Source: Hawksworthiomyces lignivorus (lineage: Eukaryota > Ascomycota > Sordariomycetes > Ophiostomatales > Ophiostomataceae). From it: a DNA stretch of 64,000 nucleotides. Of the stretch, positions 31,907 through 41,750 are shown piece by piece; the first letter of the stretch is position 1, and the number at the start of each line of letters is the position of its first letter. The notes under the pieces were generated by a model. That model ran no database searches. It was not told where the DNA came from and worked only from the letters and a program-made list of their open reading frames with translations. Where the stretch lies: the NCBI GenBank assembly GCA_002917075.1, contig NTMA01000060.1, forward strand, positions 186,001-250,000, in the 5' to 3' direction. A program made the translations under genes and the position numbers.

Positions 31907-32485
31907 CTACGACGACCGCGACAGGAAGTAGTTGGCCGCCACTATCTTGCCCAGCCCTAGCGCTTTCTCGAACGCGCCTACATCGAAGCGCATGCGGGAC
32001 ATGCGGGACACGGGGTCAGTCCAGCCCGCTGCTTTGCGGACAGCCTCTGCGTCCAGGCCCTCCGGCTGCTCCCATAGGAAGAAGGCGTAGCGGTGGGCTG
32101 CGCTCGGCGGCGGAGGACCGGGCGGCACGTACCCGACCAAGGGGGCCACATCCGACGTCAGGGGGGCCCAGCCGTCAGCCGCAGCCGAACCCAGAACCAG
32201 GTCCGTCTGGGCGCCGTGCAGGATGGGGCCCAGGAAGGGGTAGGACGGGAAGGGTGCGTCCGGGTCGAGGGACAGCATGAGGTACTTCTGACCGCTCTTG
32301 GCGGCGGAGGCGATGTCTGCAGCGAGGGCCAGCGCCGGGGACTGCTTGGCCTTTGTGGGGTTGAGCTGGACGCCGGCCTGGGTCAGAGCCTCGTGGTCCG
32401 GGAATTGGATGCGCAGCTGCGGAGCCGCCTTCTCCTCCAGCGCCTTGACAGCCGCAGCTACGGCAGGTGAGAAACGGGAGGTCAT
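31907..32485 (-). CDS. Phosphatidylethanolamine-binding protein (PEBP) family
   Basis: Single exon, 192 residues, ATG at 32485. The family binds anionic ligands such as phospholipid head groups; fungal relatives include the carboxypeptidase Y inhibitor Tfs1. Conserved ligand-pocket parts are visible: LMLSLDPDAPFPSYP (the DPDxP motif), ILHGAQ, and the GPPPPSAAHRYAFFLWEQ loop that matches the usual GPPxGTGxHRY motif with changes in the GTG part. No signal peptide, so presumably cytosolic. The function in this organism cannot be told. The altered GTG loop may mean changed ligand choice. Confidence 0.9.
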   Translation of the reverse strand: MTSRFSPAVAAAVKALEEKAAPQLRIQFPDHEALTQAGVQLNPTKAKQSPALALAADIASAAKSGQKYLMLSLDPDAPFPSYPFLGPILHGAQTDLVLGSAAADGWAPLTSDVAPLVGYVPPGPPPPSAAHRYAFFLWEQPEGLDAEAVRKAAGWTDPVSRMSRMRFDVGAFEKALGLGKIVAANYFLSRSS

Positions 32486-33048
32486 TGTATCGTAAGATGC
32501 AGATTAAACGGTGCAATGCGTATTGTAGAGACGGAAAATTGGAGCTGGATTACACCGTGCAAGTAGCTGTATTTTGGCTTTTTGTTCTTCTTCGAAGCAC
32601 AATTCAATGATGAGCGAAAATCCTGACCCTCTGGCACAAACCACAAAATACAAAAAACTAGTCCAAAGCAGATTTTTCAATTGTCCAGTTCACAAAAGGG
32701 ATGCAGAAATCAATGTCATAAAGATATCATTCCTCGAGGAAAGGCTAGTCAGATCCTTTTGGGGATTTATAAGGCGTGCCTTGACCTTAATCCCGGTCGA
32801 GCTGTACCGCATCGGGCGCCGGCGATTATTCAAGAATGCCGTCCCATGTTTAGCACCATTCGATTATTTCGATTCTTTTCCGTGCTTTTCTATTTCTGGC
32901 TGTCTTGGCATAACACGTTCCGATTTTCTTATTTTATGTTTTTCATGTTAATTTTTTGTTTTTATTTCATATGCACACGGATCTTTCCATCCTTGCCTCC
33001 CACGTTTTCCCATTGTTTCCCTCCCCCCTTCTCTCCTCTGCCCGCCCG
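32486..33048. other. Spacer between the PEBP and secreted-protein genes
   Basis: About 560 bp, T-rich toward 32850-33030. Holds the PEBP promoter and the 3' end of the next minus-strand gene. Nothing else seen. Confidence 0.55.
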
Positions 33049-33834
33049 TCACCCGTACAGCCGGCAGGCCTCGCAGTCCAGGTGGCGGTCGCCGACGCGA
33101 CAGGGCTCGGCCAGCATGAGGTACTGGGTGACGTTGGCGCCGCTGCCGCTGTCGTCGGGCTGCGTCCACCAGCAGACGCGGCCCATGACGTTCTCCTCGT
33201 ACCAGGCGTGCTTGTCGAAGCAGTACCAGAGGCCATCGCGCTGCGCGCACTGCCGCAGGCAGGCCGTCTCCTGTTCGGCGTCGGTGCACTGCGGCGCCGG
33301 CTGGTAGCCGGCCGGCTGCGTCGCGTTGGCCGCCAGCCCCGTCGCGTGCCGCGGCAGGTCCGTGGCTGCCGGCTGGTGGACAATCCACTGCGACGACGTG
33401 GGCTCCTCGGTGACGGAGGTGACGGCGGCGGTCGGGGGCGCGCTGCCGCTGCCGGCGGGGGCACCGGTGGTGGTGGCGGTGGGCGTGTAGATGAACGTGT
33501 GCGTGGTCACGACCGTCTGCAGGACCGTCGCGGGGAAGCTGGTGGGTGACGCCGCGTGCGGCTCCACGGTGACGACGTGCTGGATCTCGGTCGTGGTGCC
33601 GAAGCCGCCCGTCGTGGTGACGCCGTCGTCGGGCGGCACCGTCCACACCGTCGACCAGGCCGACGAGAACGTCAGCGTCGTCGGGTACGTCGTGATCGAC
33701 GGTGTCGCCTTGGGGTCGTCGAACACGCACACGGCCGTCGTGCACGACGGCTCCGCCATGGCGCGGACCCAGCGGCCGCGCGCCAGGAGGAGGAGCACCA
33801 GGCTGCCGGGGTGCAGCCAGTGGGACGACCTCAT
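33049..33834 (-). CDS. Secreted cysteine-rich protein with Thr-rich stalk, unknown family
   Basis: Single exon, 261 residues. I start at the ATG at 33834 because it opens a signal peptide (MRSSHWLHPGSLVLLLLARG, with cleavage likely after AMA); the open frame extends upstream without an ATG. The mature chain begins EPSCTTAVCVFDDP, continues with about 110 residues rich in Thr, Val and Pro (probably O-glycosylated) and ends in a compact domain with eight cysteines (QCTD, TACLRQC, WYCFD, RVCWW, EPCRV, DCEAC). No GPI tail or transmembrane segment follows. I do not recognise the C-terminal cysteine domain. It could be a wall protein or an effector. The open frame and signal are strong, the function unknown. 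Confidence 0.75.
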   Translation of the reverse strand: MRSSHWLHPGSLVLLLLARGRWVRAMAEPSCTTAVCVFDDPKATPSITTYPTTLTFSSAWSTVWTVPPDDGVTTTGGFGTTTEIQHVVTVEPHAASPTSFPATVLQTVVTTHTFIYTPTATTTGAPAGSGSAPPTAAVTSVTEEPTSSQWIVHQPAATDLPRHATGLAANATQPAGYQPAPQCTDAEQETACLRQCAQRDGLWYCFDKHAWYEENVMGRVCWWTQPDDSGSGANVTQYLMLAEPCRVGDRHLDCEACRLYG

Positions 33835-35032
33835 ATTTTTCTGCTTTCCTGCTGCAAAGAGAGGCACGAGCACAGCAATGCTTGCAAATTACAAAGCGCT
33901 GATGAGCTTCTTCCTCTTTTCTATGGCTTTTGCGTATTTTTCCTCACAAGATTTTCCTAAGGTGCTGGGCCACGGCTACGTCAAATACTGACCCGGGCAT
34001 ACGGACGGTTTCTAACACGCCTATATGCTCCTCACCCGCCTAACTCCTCGTAACTGTTAAAAGAGACTATTACCTTTCATTTCGACGTAAATTGTAGCTA
34101 TGTGTCCAAGAGGTTTACCGGCTATAATCAAGCTGCCGGCTTGAGATGCGGAGGCTCTGGAGCTCCATTCAACCGGAGACTGTTCAACTGGAAAGATTGG
34201 AACATACTTCCACTTGGGTCTTGCTTCATCTTTTGGAAGATTGAAAATAGAGAATGTGTAACTACTGCTGCGTGTCAGGGAGCATAAACAGCACCAGTAT
34301 ACAGATTAGAGCAAGAAGCGATTCTTCACACCAATACAGTATACACACCGTAAAAAGCACAGTATTATGCGCCCCACACAATTCCTTGTAGGCTTATTTT
34401 GCTCGCGGAAAGAAAAAGGAAAAAAAAGTCGATTTCTCGACTCTTCAACTACAGTTGCAGCGCACAACGTTTCCGACTGTATCTCTTAGATGGACAACAT
34501 CAACGATTCAGGCCCTTGGTAGTACGGTGTACTTCATGGCGAAAAGAGTTTCGCATTCTTTGATTTTCATTAGACTACTCCTGAATCTCACGACGGTACT
34601 CTCAGCGTCAAATTTGGATCAGGACAAAGGTAAGATAGCCAGGAATAGCTAGAAAACCGCTTTGCGGTTCCTGCTCAGCTTCGTTTATATATGCAGTGTA
34701 GCCTGCAATTCTCTATCTAGAGCTACCTATACTTTTGTAACTCGGATTTTAAATTGGGCTCTTCCAGGCTGGCAATTGTTTGCGTGCTGTTTGGCTCTCA
34801 TTCCATCCGAAGATTGACCGTTAGATCTCGCTGTGAAAGATTTTTCTGGGTCCCCTCTTTGGAGAGCGAATTTCGTCGCTCTCTCAACCTTCTATAGAAT
34901 GGGACCCTAACTTTCTAGGCGGACATGCCATGTAATGGAGCAGATACAGTTCTGCTGGTAGAGAGGGTAGAGAGGAGTGTTTCCACGTCCCGTTAGAAAC
35001 GGTCCCACGGCAGTCGATGCACCCACCGGCTC
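33835..35032. other. Intergenic region with one weak secretion-signal-like frame
   Basis: About 1.2 kb. The only item of note is a plus-strand ATG at 34536 opening a hydrophobic leader and ending at a GTAAGA donor at about 34630; no convincing downstream exon follows. The rest is low-information spacer, including the 3' end of the J-domain gene near 34900-35030. Confidence 0.45.
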
Positions 35033-36091
35033 TTATTCTTCTCGCCGGTCGCTGGCCGACGCGTGCCCGCTCCGGGTAGTTGCGGGCAGCGCGTAGCCCC
35101 AGCCCTCGCGGCGCTCGAGAAAGCTGCCGACGCGGTCCTCGCGGCTGAGGAGGGCGTTCTGGCGCTGCTGCTGGTAGAGGGTGCGGGCGACAGTGCGGTG
35201 GTGGTCGTCCTGCAGCTCGAGGATGGCGGAGGAGTCGGCGGAGGCGCGGGTCAGCTGGGCCCAGCCGGCGAGGAAGAAGAAGAGCAGGACGACGACGGCG
35301 AAGCCGCCGTTGGACATGAACTGCTCCTCCTGCTTGCCAAAGGTGCCGGCGGCGCCGGGGTCGCCGCCCTGCTCGCGGTGCCAGCGCTCCCAGTCCTCCC
35401 ACGTGGCGTTGTAGGCGGCGCTGCCGGCGCGCTGGCGCCAGGCGCGGTCGGCGGCGCGCGGGTCTCGCTGCTGCTGCTCCTGGCGCGCCGCATGCAGCTG
35501 CTGGCGGGCGTCCAGCTCCCAGCCGAAGCCGTAGCGGTCGTACAGGCGGCGCTTCTCCGGATCGCTGAGGATGTCGTTGGCGGCGACGATTAGCCGGTAG
35601 CGCTCGAGCAGCGTGGCCGTCGACAGGCCGTGCAGGTGGGCTGGCGCGCAGTGGTGCAGGTCCGGGTGGTACAGCTTGGCCAGGTCGTAGAAGCGCGCCT
35701 TGTGGTAGGGGTCGCCCTGGCTCTGGTGGAAGATCTCGTAGGGCGTCGGGTTGGCCTTGGCCGGCCAGTGCAGGTCACGCTTCTGTCGCGGGGAGTGGGC
35801 GTGGTGGCCGTCTCTGTGGTAGTGGTGGTGCTGCTGGCGCTGCGGATGCGAATTGTAGTCCCGCTCTTGGCTGTCGGCGCTATCATGCCGCAGGAGGTCG
35901 TCCTCGTGGAAGGCGGTGGCAAAGGTCCGAACAGCCATGATACGACTGCTGCTGCTTGGATTGCGAGCTGGACGTCCGCTCGAAGAAGAAAACGACGGCA
36001 GGACCGTCCGTCTTGGAGATTTTGAGAATGGGTAGCGGCCGTGATGGCGGCAGCATGGGCAGCAGCCCATGAGCGATGTTTTGACAATCAT
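35033..36091 (-). CDS. J-domain protein with a C-terminal membrane segment (Jid1-like, probably mitochondrial)
   Basis: Hsp40-type co-chaperone that would stimulate an Hsp70. Single exon; from the first ATG at 36091 it is 352 residues. An in-frame ATG at 35938 (MAVRTFATAF, ATCATGG context) is an alternative start that also resembles a mitochondrial presequence. A His-rich stretch (QQHHHYHRDGHHAH) precedes the J domain, about residues 115-188, with the HPD motif at 142-144 (LYHPDLH) and LSDPEKRRLYDRYG at its end. One hydrophobic segment (GGFAVVVLLFFFLAGWA, near 263-281) would anchor it in a membrane. J domain plus single late membrane span matches yeast Jid1 in layout, but that orthology is inferred. 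Confidence 0.85.
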   Translation of the reverse strand: MIVKTSLMGCCPCCRHHGRYPFSKSPRRTVLPSFSSSSGRPARNPSSSSRIMAVRTFATAFHEDDLLRHDSADSQERDYNSHPQRQQHHHYHRDGHHAHSPRQKRDLHWPAKANPTPYEIFHQSQGDPYHKARFYDLAKLYHPDLHHCAPAHLHGLSTATLLERYRLIVAANDILSDPEKRRLYDRYGFGWELDARQQLHAARQEQQQRDPRAADRAWRQRAGSAAYNATWEDWERWHREQGGDPGAAGTFGKQEEQFMSNGGFAVVVLLFFFLAGWAQLTRASADSSAILELQDDHHRTVARTLYQQQRQNALLSREDRVGSFLERREGWGYALPATTRSGHASASDRREE

Positions 36092-36538
36092 GACTGCAGC
36101 AGAACCAAATCGTTGACGGAATTGAGGCAGACAATGATGAGAAGTGTCCGCAATGCTCGCAATGCTCACAATGCCAACAATGTCAATAATGCCATCAAGT
36201 TTTCCACAACGACCACAAATATTTGCAATGGTAGCGGCCGGTGCTTTGCTTTAATAGGGATGTCATACGACACGCGAGTTTGGATCCGATAAGAGAAGCC
36301 GTCGGCTTAGACGGCGATGCACACGTGCGGGAGACCCCTCAGCGAGGACGACAGCGCCTCACAGTTGCCCATTGCCGCAGTCCGACAGGTCCCGACTGCC
36401 GCCTTCCGTTTTTGATTGGCCCTCTGGTGGCAACGTCCTTTTTTGACGTTGGACCCCCAGGGAAGGCACAGAGCTCCTGCCTTCCAGATGACCCACTGGC
36501 CACCTCATTGGCTAGACTGCTGAGCTGTCGCCTTTATG
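36092..36538. other. Promoter region between the divergent J-protein and DHH1 genes
   Basis: About 450 bp upstream of the J-domain gene on one side and of the DHH1 leader on the other. It includes repeated CAATG/AATGC units at 36150-36195. No gene seen. Confidence 0.5.
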
Positions 36539-37401
36539 TCCCCGCTTATCACGTGCACAAACGTCCACTCGGTGTCTCCCCCCCCCCCTGTCCGCTGCTA
36601 CGCCGCCCGCCTAAAAAGAAAGAAATATTTCTTCGGCCTTCCAGGCAATTGAGCAGACACCACACACACAAAACCACAAAATCACAAACTGCAAAACCAC
36701 CTCCATCCGCACAATCCACACAAAACTACCTGCCATACCAAACATCCACACAAACGCCCAACAAACAACCCTTCAAACTCGACGTACACAAACCCTAACA
36801 ACAAATTCAGTATATTGCCAACCTAACAAACGAAAAATACGAAAACATTTCTGCATTATCAACATCTCGAGCCTGCATTTTCTCTCATTGTGAACTAGTG
36901 ACTCTAGAAGTCTCAAGATCCATCTCGTTAAGCTCTGTCAAATTTGCCTCCTTTTCCACCACCTCTTGAGGACCTGCCCACCTTCCTCTCTATCGAATAA
37001 AAGCATCCTTGCCCCCGCCTGTGGCGTTATCCCTGTGGCACTCTACTTCTACCCACGGACTAAAGAAGAAAAAAAGGTTTCCCGCCTTTTCCTGCTGTGA
37101 CTTTCTGAGATATTCCCAGTCAGCAAAAGAGGAAACTAAACGACGAATCCTCTGGCTTCTCCTTCCCAGCAGCCGGCTGTTTCAAGAACAACTCACTCCT
37201 CATCTATAAGTCAGCCAGTATCAAGACGAATATAAAGCGAACAACTACCCTGGAGACGACTCCGCACTGCGAGCACACGATCTATCTACCTCGCATAATT
37301 ACATTGGCTAGCAAGGCAAAATACTTGCTGCTCTGACCCAACATTCCAAACGAACGACCATCTCCTTCCCCCCCTCTCCAAATTTACAGATACACACCGC
37401 A
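36539..37401 (+). promoter_or_regulatory. DHH1 promoter edge and long ATG-free leader
   Basis: From 36539 to the DHH1 start at 37402 there is not a single ATG in any plus-strand frame, 863 nt in all. A CACGTG E-box is at 36550-36555. The part 36661-36840 is strikingly poor in G (9 of 180) and made mostly of C and A, with CAA and CCA units, so an RNA from it would have little structure. CT-rich sequence follows. This fits a long 5' untranslated region under selection against upstream starts. The transcript start is inferred at roughly 36600-36660. Confidence 0.6.
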
Positions 37402-39217
37402 ATGGCAGACGGCCTTGTCGAACAATTAAAAGCAGCAAAGCTGAGGTGAGCTCACAACGATGGAGATCAGTGCTGTTTCATGGGCCGGCCTTGCTAACTC
37501 GCATATCCTAGTGATGGCTCAGGATCCGCTGATGACTGGAAGAAGAAGCTGAACATTCCAACAAAAGACAACAGACAACAAACTGAGGTGAGCTTTGCCA
37601 AAACATTATGCCTTCTTACTGTTTCTATGAAGCCAATTTTGTAGTAACCTTCGAGGACAGGATGTCACAAACACAAAAGGCTTAGAGTTCGAGGAGTTCG
37701 GTCTCAAGCGGGACCTGCTGATGGGCATCTTCGAAGCTGGTTTTGAGAAGCCATCCCCAATTCAGGAAGAGAGCATCCCCGTTGCGTTGACAGGCCGTGA
37801 TATCCTCGCCCGGGCCAAGAACGGCACCGGCAAGACCGCCGCCTTCGTCATCCCCGCCCTCGAAAAGATCAACCCGAAAGTCTCCAAAATCCAATGCCTC
37901 ATCCTCGTCCCCACCCGTGAGCTTGCCATGCAGACCTCCCAGGTCTGCAAGAGCCTGGGCAAGCACCTCAACATCAACGTCATGGTTACCACCGGTGGCA
38001 CCGGCCTGCGCGACGACATTGTCCGCCTCCAGGAGGCCGTCCACATTGTCGTCGGCACGCCCGGCCGCATCCTCGACCTGGCCAGCAAGAACGTCGCCGA
38101 CCTCAGCGAGTGCCCCATGTTCATCATGGACGAAGCCGACAAGCTCCTGTCCGCGGAATTCACCCCAGTTATAGAGCAGCTGCTGCAATTCCACCCCAAG
38201 GACCGCCAGGTCATGCTGTTCTCCGCCACCTTCCCCCTGTCCGTCAAGGACTTCTCCGACAAGAACATGGTCAGCCCCTACGAGATCAACCTCATGGACG
38301 AGCTCACCCTGCGCGGCATCACCCAGTACTATGCCTTTGTCGAAGAGCGGCAGAAGGTCCACTGCCTCAACACCCTCTTCTCCAAGCTCCAGATCAACCA
38401 GTCCATCATCTTCTGCAACTCCACCAACCGCGTCGAGCTGCTGGCCAAGAAAATAACAGAGCTCGGCTACTCCTGCTTCTACAGCCACGCCAAGATGCAG
38501 CAGCAAGCCCGCAACCGCGTCTTCCACGACTTCCGCAACGGCGTATGCCGCAATCTCGTCTGCTCCGATCTCCTCACCCGCGGTATCGACATCCAGGCCG
38601 TCAACGTTGTCATCAACTTTGACTTCCCTAAGAATGCCGAGACCTACCTACATCGTATCGGCCGCAGTGGCCGTTACGGCCATCTCGGCCTGGCCATCAA
38701 CCTCATCAACTGGGACGACCGGCTCAACCTGTACAACATCGAGAGGGACCTCGGCACCGAGATCCAGCCCATCCCCGCTTCCATTGACAAGAGCCTCTAC
38801 GTCTACGACAACCCCGAGAGCATCCCACGTCCTATTGCCACCCTCGCGAAACCTGCAACGCCGCAGACTGCTCCGGGACAGGCTGGCCCTCCTACTGGCC
38901 CCCAGCAGCAAAGAGCGCCCCTCCCTGGTGGCGCCCAGTTCCCGTCGCAGGGCCAGCAGGGCTTCCAGCAGCAGCAGAGACCGCAGCAGGCACAGCCGTC
39001 TCTGCCACAGGCCTACGGTGGCTGGCAGAACCGCGACGGCAACGCCAACTCCAACGGCGGACAACACCGTGGTGGATATCAGAACCGAGGCCAGTCCTCT
39101 GGTTTCCGCGGCGGCCGTGGACGTAACGGGTACCAGGGCGGTCGGAATCAGAACGGCGGTGGCCGTGGCAACCGCGGGGGCCAAGGAGGTGCGCCTCCTC
39201 CTCAGCAGCAGGCATAA
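37402..39217 (+). CDS. DHH1: ATP-dependent RNA helicase Dhh1 (DDX6/Me31B family)
   Basis: Cytoplasmic DEAD-box helicase of P-bodies that promotes decapping and represses translation. Exons are 37402-37445, 37512-37587 and 37661-39217, with introns of 66 and 73 nt; 558 residues. The first 40 residues ([20 protein letters not shown] onward) come from the two small exons. Helicase motifs appear in order: the Q motif ([14 protein letters not shown]), motif [11 protein letters not shown], Ia PTRELA, II DEAD, III SAT, then RGIDI and HRIGRSGR. The C-terminal tail of about 140 residues is Gln/Pro-rich then Arg/Gly-rich ([18 protein letters not shown]), typical of fungal Dhh1 and suited to phase separation. 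Start context is GCAATGGC. Upstream lies the ATG-free leader. Confidence 0.97.
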
Positions 39218-41750
39218 ACTTACAAACCATTGCTTAGCCTAGGAAAACCATAATACGAAGCAACTATGGAGTTTTCCGCATTAGGCAGCTTGGTTGCTTC
39301 ATTTTGTTTATGCCTCCATTTTCATTTTCATTTCATTTCCTGTATATACCTTGTTGGTTTCATTCGTTGCTTTTGTTCATTCTCATGCGTTACTGTCTGC
39401 AAAAATCGGCTTGCTATTAGACGAAAGGTTGGGTCGGAGAAAATGCCCTTGGCTGCTTTCACGAATTCGGCCACCATACAAGCACCCTTTAACAGCTCTA
39501 CTTCAAAATTCCGCATTTCGGCATATCGGATCGCGATGCGGTCTCACATCTCTACGAAGACTCGGCGATAATGATGACTCGCAGCAACAGGCGTTGCAAC
39601 GTTGGCAGATTCCTCTTTAGTTGCACTGCTTTTCAGTGTTCTCTTTTCTGCTGCATATTTCCACCTTCTTCAGTTTACATTCTTCGCCTTTCTCTGGCAT
39701 CTTTTTTTGTTTTTCTGTTTGCTTGTCTGGCAGAGCGAACGTCGGTTGGCTCGCATCGTCTTTTACCGATGAATAACGAGTCGGTTCCCTCTTGCGGCCA
39801 ATCACGGAACACAAATTACCCTGTTTTCTTGACACCAGATCTGCGATGGAAAGACAGATCTCGTGTGTTTCTAGGAGCTTATTTTGTGCCAATTCTAAGC
39901 TAGCGAAGAAAGGAGCATAGTATTTCATATGCCCTAAACGTCCGGCATCCTATCTGGGCCATATTACGAAGTGGTATATGTCGCTGGAATCGACCTTGGC
40001 TGGATGCTGTCTCGGAGGGTCTGCATTCCACCGCAATCGGACGAGACACTTTCCGTTTTCTATTTGGCTCGGGGCTGTGAAAGGAGCCGAGCATCTCTTT
40101 CGTTCTTCTTTTCATTTTTGAGGTTTTGCTCTTCTGCTGCCTCGTCTTACGTCATGAGCAAAAAGGGGTATACCAGACATGCGATTTTTGGCGTTATGGG
40201 GCAATCTTTATTTGACTAGGTACATCCGGTGGACACCTGGCATGGTTTATTTTTCTGCTGTTGTTTTGTAAATCGGGCTACATTTTTTATTGGCGTTGGA
40301 AGACTGGTTCGTATTGGCCTCGGACAATGGTATTTTGACGTGGAATAGGGCGTGAGCCAGCGGGGAGGAGAGCACGACAAACAAAACCATGGGATACGAA
40401 ACGAAGGGGTGGGACCAGCGAGCTGGCCAGGTGACGGAAACGACAGTGATGATGCAAAGCCTAGTGCTTGTGACAATGGAGCTCCTGTCGTGGGTGAAGG
40501 CGTTGTGTGACAGGCGAAGGACGCTTGGGTAATGGGATTCTCAACCGATGGGGACACATGTTTCCATTCGTGACAACCGCCCTTGTTTTGTCCAAGTGGG
40601 ATTAAGCGTGGTTAAGAGGATGGGCGGCTCTGTTTTCCAGCAGAGATGAGGGGTTGTGTGTGTGTGTGCCGACGATTGTCATGATGTATCATGATGGCGG
40701 ATGTTTAGCATCGTCCAGGATTGACTTCTGGCGGTCTCAGCATAAACATTTGCGTCTCAACACATCGAGACGGCAGTGCAAGGTCGCAGCTGCTTCACGC
40801 ATGTCGGTTGGACTTCTGTCGTCCAATACCCACGTCCGTTAGATGTCGAAGCGTTACCGGTATCACAATTGGTGCCTTTACCAACGGGCGGAAGAGGTCA
40901 CAGACGCAGAAGAAGCACTGGCGGAAGAACCAAAAAAAAAAAAAAATCAAATAACGAAAAAAAAAAACCCCCTACTAAAAAAAGAGAAAAGAAACTACAA
41001 GGGGGGCCGCTAGAGGAATGGACAGAAAATGCAGCTGCTTTCTGGACTTGCGACAAAGTTTGGACAGATGGCTCTGTAGTGATGGGCGATGAGGAGTTCC
41101 GTATGATATCCTCTGACATCTCCTGGTCTTATTTCCTCTAGGCGACTCTTACAGGGATCTACATAGCTAGTCAATATCAAATGTGCGCCTTTCCCCCTTA
41201 CAAATTTTCGCTTTCTCGTAGTCATTGTAACACTGTGCTAGAAAATGCCAACTTTCACCAAGTCAAAAAGATTGGGGTGCAGCTTGCCATAGACAGACCA
41301 CCTTGGTCGTAATCTTACATTGACTTCATATGCATGGCAAGGAGAATTCCACCTGTTCAACGCGTGACAAGTTGATTAATATAATTTGAAGAGCAAGAGC
41401 AGCGCATCCGAAATGTAATGTATTGCGCTGCGATGTAGCCGATAGTCAAAAACTGAAGCATCACTCTCGTTCAAAGTAGATCATCACACAGGGAAAGCGC
41501 AAGGCTGTGTGGGCTATTGCCCCCAGTTTCTGCCGAATTGACCGCTGTTCAGGTGGATGTGGGGCAACGCTCACTCAACAAAAGCTCAACTTAGAACTCG
41601 TAGAGCTCTTCTCAACGTTGTAACACGCTCATCGCTTGAGTTGCTTGCGCTGAACAACATTTGATTTCTTTAATAACATGTTTTGTTTACACTGAGTAAT
41701 CATTCACAAACAGAATCTGCTGTTGTATCCTTTGCCATCGTCCAGCCATC
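39218..41750. other. 2.5-kb intergenic region
   Basis: Between DHH1 and the MYND gene. It contains T-rich sequence with simple TTTTCAT-like units at 39310-39345, a (GT)n stretch at about 40653-40666 and A runs at 40930-40975. No frame shows a domain. Part will be the DHH1 3' untranslated region and the promoter of the MYND gene. Confidence 0.5.
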
